Positions 31,864 to 41,628 are shown, counted from the stretch's first letter. The stretch: DNA of 64,000 nt from Prolixibacteraceae bacterium (GCA_028282705.1 JANQHI010000031.1:1-64000), one strand, 5' to 3'. The notes: generated by a model not told the origin, from the sequence alone. A program made the numbers and translations.

Positions 31864-32457
31864 TCAATTTTTATTGACCTTTTCAATAAAATCCAATATT
31901 TCACTCTTTCCTGATTTGGTAACCACTGAAGTTACAAAATGGGTAGGCATTTCTTCCCATTTTTCCAGCATTATTGCAGAGTAATCTTCAACTTTCCCCT
32001 CTACTTCTTCAGGTTTTAGCTTATCTGCTTTAGTAAAAATAATTGAAAATGGCATTTGGTTTATACCTAACCACTCCATAAATTCAAGGTCTGCCATTTG
32101 GGGCTCATGCCTTATGTCAATTAAAACAAAAAGGCAATACAGGTTTTCCCTGTTCAGGATATACCTCCTGATAAATTTTTCCCATTTCTTTTTCTCTGGG
32201 ATGGGCACTTTGGCATAACCATATCCTGGCAAATCAACCAGGTACCATGACTCATTGATTAAAAAGTGGTTAATTAACCTTGTTTTTCCTGGCTTTGACG
32301 AGATTTTGGCTAATGACTTGCTATTGGTAAGCATATTGATCAGGGAAGATTTCCCAACATTTGACCTCCCAATAAAAGCATATTCAGGCATAGTTGGTGG
32401 AGGGCATTTTTTTATATCAGTATTGCTTATTATAAACCTGGCGTGTTTTACCTCCAT
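31864..32457 (-). CDS. engB: Ribosome-biogenesis GTPase EngB/YsxC
   Basis: This 197-residue GTPase has G1 GRSNVGKSS (30-38), G3 DLPGYGYA (about 73-80), G4 TKADK (about 135) and SVVTKSGK near the end as G5. It is needed for late 50S assembly in bacteria. All motifs are intact. It is 40 bp downstream of manA in the same direction. Confidence 0.96.
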   Translation of the reverse strand: MEVKHARFIISNTDIKKCPPPTMPEYAFIGRSNVGKSSLINMLTNSKSLAKISSKPGKTRLINHFLINESWYLVDLPGYGYAKVPIPEKKKWEKFIRRYILNRENLYCLFVLIDIRHEPQMADLEFMEWLGINQMPFSIIFTKADKLKPEEVEGKVEDYSAIMLEKWEEMPTHFVTSVVTKSGKSEILDFIEKVNKN

Positions 32458-32497
32458 GTTCCCTATTCTAAATACTACTTCTGATTTATCCTAATAC

Positions 32498-33481
32498 TTA
32501 CTTTATATAAACTTCCAGGATTTTTGCCCCTCCTGCATCTGGCTCCAAATAGATTGAATTGAATGTAGCAGGAAGTAACAGAGTTTCTCCTTTACTCACT
32601 TTTTCTGATAAAGCATCATGTTTAATTGTAAATCCCCCATCTATACAAATATAAATAACAAAAGAATCAAGCTCAACATATTCTTTTTCTATTTCCTTGC
32701 CTAGTTCAATAATATTGGTTGTAAAATACTGGCAACTAACTATCTCTGATGAAGTATCAGGAACAACCTTATAATTGGTTTTATACTCCTTTTTATATTC
32801 GAAAGAAATGGCATCCACAGCAAGCTCAGTATGCAATTCGCGTTCATTGCCTTTATCATCTTTGCGCCCATAATCATAAATCCTATATGTTACATCTGAA
32901 GTCTGTTGTATTTCAGCCAGTAATATCCCGTTCCCAATGGCATGAACCCTACCTGCTGGTATAAAAAACACATCTCCTGGATTAACTTCTTCAAATGAAA
33001 GGATGTCATAAAGCTTACCCTCTTCCAGGCTTTTGAGGTACTTTTCTTTATCCACTTCCTGGTTAAAACCTGAATTAAGTTTTGCCCCCTTGTCAGCATC
33101 CAGTACATACCACATTTCAGTTTTCCCATAGGCATTGTGCCTCTCTTTTGATAACCTGTCATTAGGATGTACCTGGATAGAAAGGTCATCTTTGGCATCA
33201 ATAAATTTTATCAGTAAAGGAAATTCAAGCCCAAATTTATCATATACCTTATCACCTACCAGGTCTCCCATATAAATTTCAATAAGCTCCTGCAAGTTAT
33301 TACCTGCCAAAAAACCATTTGAAACTACAGAAACAAATCCTTCAACACCAGATATTTCCCAGCTTTCACCACAATTATCTTGTTTCCCAAAATCTTTGTT
33401 TAAAACTGTTTTTATTTTATCCCCTCCCCAGATTTTTTCCTGGAAGAATGGTTTGAATTTTAGTGGGTATAATTCGCTCAT
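32498..33481 (-). CDS. manA: Mannose-6-phosphate isomerase, class I
   Basis: This 327-residue zinc enzyme interconverts fructose 6-phosphate and mannose 6-phosphate. Conserved blocks are KPFFQEKIWGG, ESWEISG, LLIKFIDAKDDLSIQVHPND, GKTEMWYVLDADKGA and PAGRVHAIGNGILLAEIQQTSDVTYRIYDYGR with the zinc and catalytic residues. It is the short Firmicutes/Bacteroidota type. It supplies mannose units for surface glycans. Confidence 0.95.
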   Translation of the reverse strand: MSELYPLKFKPFFQEKIWGGDKIKTVLNKDFGKQDNCGESWEISGVEGFVSVVSNGFLAGNNLQELIEIYMGDLVGDKVYDKFGLEFPLLIKFIDAKDDLSIQVHPNDRLSKERHNAYGKTEMWYVLDADKGAKLNSGFNQEVDKEKYLKSLEEGKLYDILSFEEVNPGDVFFIPAGRVHAIGNGILLAEIQQTSDVTYRIYDYGRKDDKGNERELHTELAVDAISFEYKKEYKTNYKVVPDTSSEIVSCQYFTTNIIELGKEIEKEYVELDSFVIYICIDGGFTIKHDALSEKVSKGETLLLPATFNSIYLEPDAGGAKILEVYIK

Positions 33482-33514
33482 TGCTTATATGTTTTATTGT
33501 GGTATATTTTTTTA

Positions 33515-33814
33515 TTAAAACTCATAATCAACAGCAGCCCTGGCTTGTGTTGTTTCTTTGATCCTCTCAACTACCTTCAGGTGGGCTGGATGAACCCTGT
33601 ATGTATCTAAATCTTCAAAACTTTTGAAATGGGAAAGCAATGAAATATCAAAGCTTTTGGCTTGAACCTCGTGATTTATCCCTACTTCTAAAAATACAAT
33701 TTCTTTGATTTCCTTCTTAAGGTTTTCAAGTATTTCCTTTAATTCCTGAAGTATTTTTTTTTTCTCATCCAAAGGATAATCATTCAATTTAAAAAGCACA
33801 ACATGGTTAACCAT
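33515..33814 (-). CDS. Dabb (stress-responsive A/B barrel) protein
   Basis: This 99-residue protein reads MVNHVVLFKLND at the start and SLLSHFKSFEDLDTYRVHPAHLKVVERI in the middle. These are the signature strands and the HPAH-type segment of Dabb dimeric alpha/beta barrels. The reaction is unknown. It sits 33 bp upstream of manA in the same direction and diverges from udk. Confidence 0.9.
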   Translation of the reverse strand: MVNHVVLFKLNDYPLDEKKKILQELKEILENLKKEIKEIVFLEVGINHEVQAKSFDISLLSHFKSFEDLDTYRVHPAHLKVVERIKETTQARAAVDYEF

Positions 33815-33878
33815 AACTTTTTATTTAATTTGTATATTTACTAAATACGCTGCGAAAATACGATTATTTGCTGCTGCA

Positions 33879-34559
33879 GTGAAAGAAAAAATTCAAAAAA
33901 AGCTGAAACTTAACAATAACTATCTTAAAATGTTGGTCATAGGAATTGCAGGTGGGACAGGCTCAGGAAAAACAACTGTTGTAAATAAAATTGTTGAACA
34001 GTTCACCCAAAATGAAGTGGCAGTTTTGTCTCATGACTCCTATTATTATGACAATAGCCACCTGACCCTGGAAGAAAGGAGGGAAAAGAACTTTGACCAC
34101 CCTGAGTCAATTGAATTCCCACTGATGGTTGAACATGTTAAAGAACTTAGGAAAGGGAATGCTATTAAAGAGCCTATTTACTCATTTATAACATGTACCC
34201 GTGCCAATGAAACAGAAACAGTGCAACCCAAACATGTTTTGATCATTGAAGGGATTTTGTGCCTGGCCAACAAAGAACTAAGGGATTTAATTGATATAAA
34301 AGTATATGTAGACTGTGACTCAGATGTGCGTTTATCTCGAGTGATCCAGCGCGACATACTAGAGCGTGGCAGGAATGTCCAGCAAGTATTAAAACGCTAT
34401 GAAGATACTGTGCGCCCCAGCCATATTAATTTTATTGAACCTACTAAAAGGTTTGCTGACATTATTGTACCACAAGGAGGCATGAACCAGGTAGCCATTG
34501 ATATTTTAACTAATTATATCCAGCAGACATTAAAACAATTAACTAAATACCATGCTTAA
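33879..34559 (+). CDS. udk: Uridine kinase
   Basis: This 226-residue enzyme phosphorylates uridine and cytidine in pyrimidine salvage. The P-loop is GIAGGTGSGKTTV, followed by SHDSYYYDNSHL, NFDHPESIEFPL and the lid segment RVIQRDILERGRNV. Starting at the second ATG (33930, MLVIGIAGG) would give the usual family length, so the first 17 residues may not be translated. Its end overlaps the exonuclease gene start by 8 nt. Confidence 0.95.
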   Translation: MKEKIQKKLKLNNNYLKMLVIGIAGGTGSGKTTVVNKIVEQFTQNEVAVLSHDSYYYDNSHLTLEERREKNFDHPESIEFPLMVEHVKELRKGNAIKEPIYSFITCTRANETETVQPKHVLIIEGILCLANKELRDLIDIKVYVDCDSDVRLSRVIQRDILERGRNVQQVLKRYEDTVRPSHINFIEPTKRFADIIVPQGGMNQVAIDILTNYIQQTLKQLTKYHA

Positions 34560-35274
34560 AAACCTGAATCCTGAGGAAATCCTTTTTATTGATATTGAAA
34601 CCATCCCACAAGTAGCATCTTTTGATGAACTGGAGAACAACTGGCAAAAGCTTTGGGAGCAAAAAATGAGTTACCAGCTTTCTGAAAAAGCCACCCCTTC
34701 TGACCTCTATGAAAGGGCTGGTATTTATGCTGAATTTGGAAGAATAATCTGCATTTCAGCAGGTTATATTTACCAGAAACAAGGGGAATATAAGTTTAGG
34801 GTAAAATCATTCCATGATGAAAATGAGAAAAAATTGCTGCAGGAATTTAATAACTCATTGGACCAGTTTACCAGGCTAGGGAAAAAGAGGCTTTGCGCTC
34901 ACAATGGGCAGGAGTTTGATTTCCCTTATATTGCGCGCAGGACATTGACCAATGGGCTGAAACTACCCAAAATCCTGGATGTGGCTGGAGCCAAGCCATG
35001 GGAGGTTAAAGAACAGTTGATGGACACTTTACAGCTTTGGAAATTTGGCGATTACAAACATTACACCTCACTAAGCCTGCTCTGTGCAGTGTTCAATATC
35101 CCTACCCCAAAAGATGATATTGATGGGTCACAGGTTGCCAAAGTATATTATGAGGAAAATAACCTTGACAGGATCATCACCTATTGTGAAAAAGACACAC
35201 TGGCTGTTGCAAACCTGCTGTTACGTTACCAGGGTAGGAGAATTATACCCATTGAAAATATGGAAGTAGCCTGA
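34552..35274 (+). CDS. Predicted 3'-5' exonuclease related to DNA polymerase B
   Basis: This 240-residue DEDD-type protein has ExoI FIDIETIPQ, ExoII CAHNGQEFDFPYIARR and ExoIII YCEKDTLAVANLLLRY. That corresponds to the PolB_exo2 family (PF10108). It overlaps udk by 8 nt. The substrate is unknown; DNA repair is a guess from the fold. Confidence 0.9.
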   Translation: MLKNLNPEEILFIDIETIPQVASFDELENNWQKLWEQKMSYQLSEKATPSDLYERAGIYAEFGRIICISAGYIYQKQGEYKFRVKSFHDENEKKLLQEFNNSLDQFTRLGKKRLCAHNGQEFDFPYIARRTLTNGLKLPKILDVAGAKPWEVKEQLMDTLQLWKFGDYKHYTSLSLLCAVFNIPTPKDDIDGSQVAKVYYEENNLDRIITYCEKDTLAVANLLLRYQGRRIIPIENMEVA

Positions 35275-35317
35275 AAGAAAGGATGAAGGTCTAAAAATGA
35301 AAGATTAAATAGGCAAC

Positions 35318-35632
35318 CTAAAGCCTATTTTGGATTGAGTTAGACAGCTCTTTACTGAATTCCTGGAATGACCTGGTACCAGTGGCCCTCCATTCAATCC
35401 TTCCATTTTTGAAGATGATAAAAGTGGGGATGCTTTGCACATGGTACTGGGTAGCAATAAATGGATACCTGTCTACATTTACTTTAATGATCCTGATATC
35501 ATCTTTATATTTTTCCTTTACCTGCTTCAACACAGGGTCCATAGACTTGCAGGGAGAACACCAATCAGTATAAAAATCAACCAATACAGGCTTCTCTGAG
35601 TTTATAATGCTTTGAAACCTGTTATTCCCCAT
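35318..35632 (-). CDS. Thioredoxin-like protein
   Basis: The protein has 104 residues from ATG 35632, chosen because it overlaps the upstream stop and is preceded by GAAAGGGG. The active site is DWCSPCK rather than the classical WCGPC, and cis-Pro is in QSIPTFIIF. It lacks a signal peptide, so it acts in the cytoplasm as a disulfide reductase or chaperone-like thioredoxin. It is coupled to the DUF6132 gene upstream. Confidence 0.92.
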   Translation of the reverse strand: MGNNRFQSIINSEKPVLVDFYTDWCSPCKSMDPVLKQVKEKYKDDIRIIKVNVDRYPFIATQYHVQSIPTFIIFKNGRIEWRATGTRSFQEFSKELSNSIQNRL

Positions 35633-35849
35633 CCCCTTTCTTCTTTCTACTTTTTTGAATAATCCCATGGATAAGGTCGCCCACTAGGTAGCCTAAAGCC
35701 AGCCCCCATAAAGTGCTCCAATACCAAACTGATTTTATTGTACAAGTGCCACTTTGGCATCCTACAAACTTCCAATACAGGAAACCACCAATGGCTCCCA
35801 ACACAGCAAATAAGATTACTATTCCCTTCTTTCTAATGATATTCCCCAT
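35622..35849 (-). CDS. DUF6132 family membrane protein
   Basis: The protein has 75 residues. Two hydrophobic helices (GIVILFAVLGAIGGFLYW and WSTLWGLALGYLVGDLI) flank the loop FVGCQSGTCTIKSV with two Cys, the feature of this small Bacteroidota family. It overlaps the thioredoxin start by 11 nt, so a redox link through the loop cysteines is plausible. Function unknown. The 35850-36180 gap beyond it shows no convincing gene. Confidence 0.85.
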   Translation of the reverse strand: MGNIIRKKGIVILFAVLGAIGGFLYWKFVGCQSGTCTIKSVWYWSTLWGLALGYLVGDLIHGIIQKSRKKKGDGE

Positions 35850-36180
35850 TTCCTTTTTTAGGATTTACAATTGATTAACAAGATAGATGGAAGATTGTTT
35901 TCATATACCATAAAATCCATCTTTACAAAAAAAATGCAAAGTAAATATTTTTTAAGGTTGATGGTATTACAAACCCTTATTTTGCATAATGCAGTTTTCA
36001 ACTGCACTGCTTTATGGAAGTTAAAAACTTCTACACCCCCATTTTATGTTAGATGGTTTATTGTGTCAAGCCTATGGTAAAACCTCCAGAAATTCTATTG
36101 ATTAAATTAAACATTAATACCTAACGTATTGTTATCAGGAAAGTGTTGCACTGGTAATAAAAACTTAAACAATACATTTT

Positions 36181-36921
36181 ATGAAAACCATTATTTTTCT
36201 TCACGGCAATGCCAGTTCTTCCAGGGTATTTGAGCCAATAATAAAAAGTTGGCAATATCCTACAAAACTTGTAGCTATTGATTTGCCAGGGCATGGTAAC
36301 TCTTTAAAAACAAGTAATTATTCCTGGAATTCCAACAAAAGCCTTCTTCTAGATGAGATCAATAAAATTGAAGGCGATAAACTAATACTTGGGAACTCGT
36401 TGGGCGGCCACTATGCAATTGAATTAGCTCCAATGGTGAATTCACTTAAAGGATTAGCAATTTTAGGCTCATCTCCACTAAAAAAACCTTTGAATTTTGA
36501 AGAGGCTTTTACTCCTAACCCTTATATTGCATCATACCTTAAAGATTCCCCGGATGAAAAAGAGATAGATAAAGCAATTAATGCCGTAGTTCAAAACAAA
36601 TCTGTAATCCCCCTGCTGAAAGAAGATTTTTACAGAACCGACACAAAAGCAAGGACTCTGCTTGTGAATATTCTGGCTAACCCGGATAATTTTCTTGACC
36701 AGGCAACTATTTTTAGTACGCTTCAATGTCCTAAGTATATGATAAATGGGGCAGAAGACCCAATCATCAACTTTGAATATTTAAAAAAACTTCAAAGCGA
36801 AGCAGTATATACTTTTGAATTAATGGAAATAAAAAATTGTGGCCACTATCCCTCGTTGGAAAAACCCAAAGAATTTTTAAGGTTATTAGAAAAAATACAC
36901 GATGAGGTATTTCGACAATAA
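36181..36921 (+). CDS. Alpha/beta hydrolase
   Basis: This 246-residue protein has the oxyanion segment FLHGNASSSRVF, the DLPGHGNS loop, the nucleophile elbow GNSLGGH, the acid in GAEDPI and the final His in NCGHYPSLEKP. The triad is complete, and the substrate cannot be told. It is transcribed toward the LuxR-type regulator, with only 20 bp between their ends. Confidence 0.9.
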   Translation: MKTIIFLHGNASSSRVFEPIIKSWQYPTKLVAIDLPGHGNSLKTSNYSWNSNKSLLLDEINKIEGDKLILGNSLGGHYAIELAPMVNSLKGLAILGSSPLKKPLNFEEAFTPNPYIASYLKDSPDEKEIDKAINAVVQNKSVIPLLKEDFYRTDTKARTLLVNILANPDNFLDQATIFSTLQCPKYMINGAEDPIINFEYLKKLQSEAVYTFELMEIKNCGHYPSLEKPKEFLRLLEKIHDEVFRQ

Positions 36922-36940
36922 TTATTTATCCTCGACGAAA

Positions 36941-37723
36941 TCATACCAAAATAACACCTTCGCGTATACATTTTGTTATTAATTCCGCGGTATTTCGGCA
37001 ATGAGATTTTTTTAGAATATTCTTTTTATGAGTATTTATTGTATGTGGAGAAACATATAACAAATCGGCTATTTCGATAAAGCTTTTCCCTTCTGATATT
37101 TTCTTTAAAATCTCCTTTTCACGTGGAGTGAATAGTTCTTTAAAGCTATTTTCAACCAATTTGAGGGAGGTGTCTGTTGCAATTGAAAAATACGAAGGCC
37201 GTTTACTGCTAATAAGTGAAACTTTATGGTCAATGGGAACATTCAAGTGAGTAATGTCGGTATGAACGCCAAGAACTTGTTGTATCTTCCCATCTAACGA
37301 CATATTTATTACTTTAGTTTGATGTAAAATGGTTTTATATAAGCCACTTACATGCCTAAGCCTCATCAGATATGCTACTTTGTATAACGGTGTCTCTTCA
37401 GGAGATATTTGATTTAACAAGAAATCTGCGACTAACTGCTCCTTTTTATGCATCAATTCAAGGTCTTCCTCATGTAGAATATCAAAATATCTTGACACGG
37501 AATAATCCTCAGGTTCAATTCCCAAAACCTCTCTTGTGCCCTCATGAACGTATTCAAATGACAAATCCCTGAAGTTAATAATATAGTAGTAAAATGAACC
37601 CGCCGAAAAAAGAGACGCAATCTGGTCAACAATTTCCAAAACCTGACCTTCCTTGTTGGGATAAAAAATTGTATTGTCTTTTTCCCAAACACTTTTGATT
37701 TTTGCGATACTTGTTTCTTTCAT
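36941..37723 (-). CDS. PAS-domain LuxR-family transcription regulator
   Basis: This 260-residue protein has an N-terminal PAS-like fold (FSAGSFYYYIINFRDLSFEYVHEGTREVLGIEPEDY, about 35-75, then HVSGLYKTILHQTKVI…VLGVHTDIT). It ends with a LuxR HTH, LFTPREKEILKKISEGKSFIEIADLLYVSPHTINTHKKNILKK (about 197-240). It lacks a receiver domain, so a ligand or redox input through PAS is likely. It may control the alpha/beta hydrolase or the secreted-protein genes beyond 38 kb; no operator was recognised. Confidence 0.88.
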   Translation of the reverse strand: MKETSIAKIKSVWEKDNTIFYPNKEGQVLEIVDQIASLFSAGSFYYYIINFRDLSFEYVHEGTREVLGIEPEDYSVSRYFDILHEEDLELMHKKEQLVADFLLNQISPEETPLYKVAYLMRLRHVSGLYKTILHQTKVINMSLDGKIQQVLGVHTDITHLNVPIDHKVSLISSKRPSYFSIATDTSLKLVENSFKELFTPREKEILKKISEGKSFIEIADLLYVSPHTINTHKKNILKKSHCRNTAELITKCIREGVILV

Positions 37724-38011
37724 CTAATTCTGGCTACCTGGCTATTTCTATTAACCGACGTCCGCTTAAACCACTAAACAGAACAGATAAAATGAAAAAA
37801 ATTCATCTGAGTTGCGTTGCTCTTCCCTTGTAGTTCTTGTGATGCCGGAGTTTTTCATAAAATTTTTGACAAACTATAAAGTGTACGGAATGTATAACAA
37901 CCAAACAATAGCATTGGTTCAAAATACCTAAAATTGGGTATTGATATCATTATATTTCTATCATAAGTTTGCTCTAATTAATTTGGATTTAATAAAAATA
38001 AATATCTGGTA

Positions 38012-38637
38012 ATGAAAAAACTATACCTTATTGGCTTAATTCTGTTCATGGTTGTACTTCTTTAAATCAATCAAGAAAAAGTGCAGGCATCTCAAGACAG
38101 CAGTTATTTACTACAAAAACTGATAATAATGAAATTTTACCAACACTTTTTTGGTCACACTATGATGCGTCTCAACGAGGAGGAATTTATCTTGTCAATG
38201 CTGATGGAACTGTAAAAGTAATCTCCGAAAATCCCCCTGATATTGCAATAAATAATAGCATTGAGGTTTTAGCAAAAACAAAAGTTAGTGATGAGGTTGA
38301 TGCAGCTGCAAAATTTTCAGCAGTAAAAGCTGTTGCTGAATTAGGAAAAAAAAATGCAGGAAACTATATGATTCGTGATTTAGCGTTTAGAATAGAGACC
38401 ATAAAAAACAATGAAGATACAATTGACCCGGATATTATAAATATTTATGAAAAACTCATAGATTCAGCTGAAAAAATTACCATTTCTGAATCAAAAAACA
38501 AGATTTATCGCTCAAAGGAAGAAACTCTGAAAGAACTATCAAAATTGATACAACTTTCAAAGATGGATGTGTATCAGGACTTAAAAATAGATTCAACTTT
38601 TATTCAAAAAATTGGCGAATATATAAACAAAGAGTGA
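38012..38637 (+). pseudogene. Lipoprotein gene with frameshift after the signal peptide
   Basis: ATG 38012 opens MKKLYLIGLILFM, a lipoprotein signal core, but that frame stops at TAA a few codons later. A different frame (+2) reads GCTSLNQSRKSAGISRQQLFTTKTD… without a stop through to 38637. Joining the two near 38050 gives a normal lipobox (…GC) and a protein of about 205 residues. The gene has therefore suffered a small indel, or the assembly has an error there. The mature part is helical with no known domain. Confidence 0.7.
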
Positions 38638-38655
38638 AATGTAATTTATAATAAC

Positions 38656-38757
38656 ATGCAAAAAGAAATCTTGAAATATTTAATCCTAATTTTTGGAATG
38701 CTTTTCTATAATTTCGGATTCGGGCAAGAAGTTCAACGTGTTATTGAAGAATCTTAA
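38656..38757 (+). pseudogene. Orphan signal-peptide fragment (33 residues)
   Basis: MQKEILKYLILIFGMLFYNFGFGQ is a standard signal peptide ending in FGQ, a common cleavage context in this phylum. The frame stops 9 residues later. It probably is the stump of a secreted-protein gene whose body has been lost, 26 bp before the next secreted protein. Confidence 0.5.
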
Positions 38758-38783
38758 GAAATGACACTTTAACAAAACCGATT

Positions 38784-40139
38784 ATGAAATTTAAATTAGA
38801 AAGCTTAATTTTTGTCTCTATTCTGTTACTTGCACCTGATCTTTGTGCACAAGAAGAACTTTTGTTAGAATCTATAAAAAGCAGTCATTATATAGAAAAT
38901 TATATGCCTCCAGGTAATGGTTATGTGCTGGAGAATTTAGAATTTCATTGCGAGGTTTTTTTGGAAAGATACAGTAGGGAATCTTATCGGTGGAAAGCAT
39001 ATTTCCAGTTATATCGTTATAATATATCCGGTTACAAACACGATGGTCAATTTTATGATGTAAGTGCTTTCGCTGAATTCGCTGTAGATGCACAAAAGTA
39101 TGGTAAGCCTTGGAGACAAGATGCAGACAAGAATATAGAATCTTTGAGCATTAATTTTCAATTTTTTAACCTAAGAAATAATAATTTATTCATTTCCGAC
39201 AGGGCTATTGGTTCACCAGGAAAGCCAGAAGGCGTGCATATCTTTGACTATCAAAATGAAGGTATCACTGATTTAAATGGATATGGGCTAAAAAACATCA
39301 CTATTACAAAGCCTGCGACTGAACCATATGTTAGGGCTATAGTGGAAAGACGCAAAAGAGAAAAGGAAAAAGAGTTAGAGGGGAATAAAGACCAACTAAA
39401 AGAACAGAATACGGAAAGTGAAGATGATTTCTGGAGTGGTGAAACAGAGGCTACAATCTCGATAAATACAAGTAAAAATGATGATGACTTTTGGAGTGGA
39501 AAGGAAAATGAAGGGAATAAAAGTGATAGTGATTTCTGGAATGGAGAAGGAAAACTAACGGAAAGAAAAAATGTCTTAACAACAGATGAAGAAATTAAAA
39601 CGGAAAATCATAGAAAAGATGAGATTTTTAATTTTAAATATTTTTCTATAGGAAAGCGTAAAAGAAATGTAAATTCTCCATGCGATATTTTTGCTAATGC
39701 TAATTCATATTATCTGATGGATAAAAATGGGAATATTATTATTGATGGATTCTTTGGATTTAAAATGGATAGGATTGAAAGTAAGGATGCTAAATCTCTA
39801 TTTCTCTGTAATGATAAAGAGTTTTGGGATATAGAAAGGAGAGAACTTGATAAAATGATAAAAATACTTGGAAATGGCATTAAAGAACATAGGTTTTGGG
39901 AATCAGGGAAAGTGTATTTTTATAGTCTTACAACACATTATAACAGGACAACAGAAGTTTATACTAAAAAAAATTGGGAAGATGAATTTAATAGAGATGG
40001 TTATGCAATGTTTCATACATGGGAAAACGTTGTAAGAATAAAGCATGAAAGCTCATTAATAGAACATGATCAAAGTAATAGTTGGCATGGTATACATTTT
40101 TATTTAACAGCAGAGGAATTCGAGCAATTATGCAATTAG
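38784..40139 (+). CDS. Secreted protein of unknown function with DDFWSG repeats
   Basis: This 451-residue protein has a signal peptide (LIFVSILLLAPDLCAQ, cleavage near 23). Residues about 30-190 form one domain (FEVFLERYSRESYRWKAYFQLYRY). A charged linker about 195-275 holds three repeats of the form DDFWSGE/DDFWSGK/SDFWNGE, spaced about 20 residues apart. The C-terminal part includes NSYYLMDKNGNIIIDGFFGFKMDRIESKD, faintly like a WG repeat. I do not recognise it. The repeats could be short binding motifs exposed on a flexible linker. Confidence 0.7.
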   Translation: MKFKLESLIFVSILLLAPDLCAQEELLLESIKSSHYIENYMPPGNGYVLENLEFHCEVFLERYSRESYRWKAYFQLYRYNISGYKHDGQFYDVSAFAEFAVDAQKYGKPWRQDADKNIESLSINFQFFNLRNNNLFISDRAIGSPGKPEGVHIFDYQNEGITDLNGYGLKNITITKPATEPYVRAIVERRKREKEKELEGNKDQLKEQNTESEDDFWSGETEATISINTSKNDDDFWSGKENEGNKSDSDFWNGEGKLTERKNVLTTDEEIKTENHRKDEIFNFKYFSIGKRKRNVNSPCDIFANANSYYLMDKNGNIIIDGFFGFKMDRIESKDAKSLFLCNDKEFWDIERRELDKMIKILGNGIKEHRFWESGKVYFYSLTTHYNRTTEVYTKKNWEDEFNRDGYAMFHTWENVVRIKHESSLIEHDQSNSWHGIHFYLTAEEFEQLCN

Positions 40140-40195
40140 ATATTATCTATAGTGGTAAAATAATCCTGAACACATAGCATTAAAAATCATTTAAC

Positions 40196-41422
40196 ATGAA
40201 GAAAATATTAGTTTTAATAGCACTATTAACTGTAGCAGTTACGTCATATTCCCAAAGCAATAATGATAAGGCTTTGGCTTACTATAAGGAGGCAATGAGA
40301 TTATTTAAAGCAGGAAGCTATTCGAAGACTATAGAATACCTAAATTTAACTGAAGATATGTTAAGTTCAACAAATCCAAGGATATTAAATTTAAAGGTTA
40401 AAACTTACTTTGCTGCCGAGAATTATGTAAAAGCACAACAATGTTTAGAAGAGTTTTTAAAATTTAGCGAAAATACAGATGCCAAAATGAAGGAAGAAAC
40501 TCTTTCATATATTGTCAAAATTGAAAATGCAATAAACGCTGAGGCTGCACGGATAGAACGGGAAAGGATTGCTGAGGCAAGAAGAAAGGAAAAGGAAAGG
40601 CTCGAAGAAATAAGAAGAAAAGAAACTGAGGAGGCTGCACAACTGGCAGAGCGGTTAAAAAGAAATAATTTTAAAAAAAGATATAAAGAAAAGTATGGTG
40701 ATTCAGACAGGTATGTTTTTGAAAAGAAAGATGGAAAAATTGGTTTAGTAGATAAAAATTATAATGTAATAATCCCTTTTAAATATAGTTCTTCATCTCC
40801 ACCAAAAGATTTAGGAGGCAACATATATGGAGTTGCACTCAGTTATCCACTTTATAAATACGGATTAGTTGACATAAAGAAAGGTAAAGAAATTTTAGAA
40901 TGCAAGTATTATATGCACAATGGCAGATTCGAGTTTAATGACGGTTTACTACCAATATCATTTGACAGCAAATGGGGGTATGTAAATAAAAAAGGGGAAA
41001 TTGTTATACCATTAAAGTTTGAACATGCTGAATCATTTAGTGAGGGCATGGCAAGTGTTGGGAAAGATATAATAATACGAGAAGCAGACAATTTTTCTCT
41101 CATTTTGTGGGGATTTATTGATAAAACGGGTAAGCTCGTCATACCATATAGGTATCAGGGTGGCGATGGCTATGGGGCACCTATATTTAGAGAAGGGCTA
41201 GCCGCAGTTAAAGATGAATTGGATGATTCAGGCTGGCGTAAAAGCATAGGTTACATCGATCAAAAAGGAAATATTGCAATACCGTTTCGTTATTACAAGG
41301 CGGGATCTTTTAGGAACGGAGAAGCAAAGGTGAAGGTATATGGTAAAAAAGGTATTAGGGTTATCAACAAACAGGAGAAGGTTTTGCGAAAATATAAACA
41401 TCTAACGAGTGTTGGTTATTGA
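40196..41422 (+). CDS. Secreted WG-repeat protein
   Basis: The protein has 408 residues. A signal peptide (KILVLIALLTVAVTSYSQ) leads to a TPR-like helical part (DKALAYYKEAMRLFKAGSYSKTIEYL, about 22-115) and a Lys/Glu/Arg-rich coiled coil (about 118-165). Four or five WG-type beta repeats follow (KIGLVDKNYNVIIPFKY, KWGYVNKKGEIVIPLKF, WGFIDKTGKLVIPYRY, IGYIDQKGNIAIPFRY). WG-repeat proteins are common cell-surface or periplasmic proteins whose ligands are mostly unknown. It follows the DDFWSG protein by 56 bp. Confidence 0.85.
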   Translation: MKKILVLIALLTVAVTSYSQSNNDKALAYYKEAMRLFKAGSYSKTIEYLNLTEDMLSSTNPRILNLKVKTYFAAENYVKAQQCLEEFLKFSENTDAKMKEETLSYIVKIENAINAEAARIERERIAEARRKEKERLEEIRRKETEEAAQLAERLKRNNFKKRYKEKYGDSDRYVFEKKDGKIGLVDKNYNVIIPFKYSSSSPPKDLGGNIYGVALSYPLYKYGLVDIKKGKEILECKYYMHNGRFEFNDGLLPISFDSKWGYVNKKGEIVIPLKFEHAESFSEGMASVGKDIIIREADNFSLILWGFIDKTGKLVIPYRYQGGDGYGAPIFREGLAAVKDELDDSGWRKSIGYIDQKGNIAIPFRYYKAGSFRNGEAKVKVYGKKGIRVINKQEKVLRKYKHLTSVGY

Positions 41423-41479
41423 TTTCTTGGGGCATCATGTAAATTTCATAGGAGGCTGAAAATTTTAATAAGAATTTTT

Positions 41480-41551
41480 ATGCCCAGGTAATAATTCAAA
41501 CAGGAAAATCTCGTTGGGATGACTTCTACATTTATAAAAATGGGGACTAAC
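41480..41551 (+). pseudogene. Remnant of a C-terminal coding region
   Basis: One frame reads FYAQVIIQTGKSRWDDFYIYKNGD and stops. It has protein-like composition but no start, and probably is the end of a deleted gene between the WG protein and the 41629 gene. Confidence 0.3.
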
Positions 41552-41628
41552 TCGGCGGAAGGCCCTTTCCTCATATAGATTAACAATTTTAATTAAGACA
41601 GCTTGCAAAAAGCACCAATCAATGAAAT

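Noticed and set aside
35871..36080. 69-codon plus-strand frame in the gap before the alpha/beta hydrolase
   Set aside because: The composition is not protein-like and it recalls no family; treated as intergenic.
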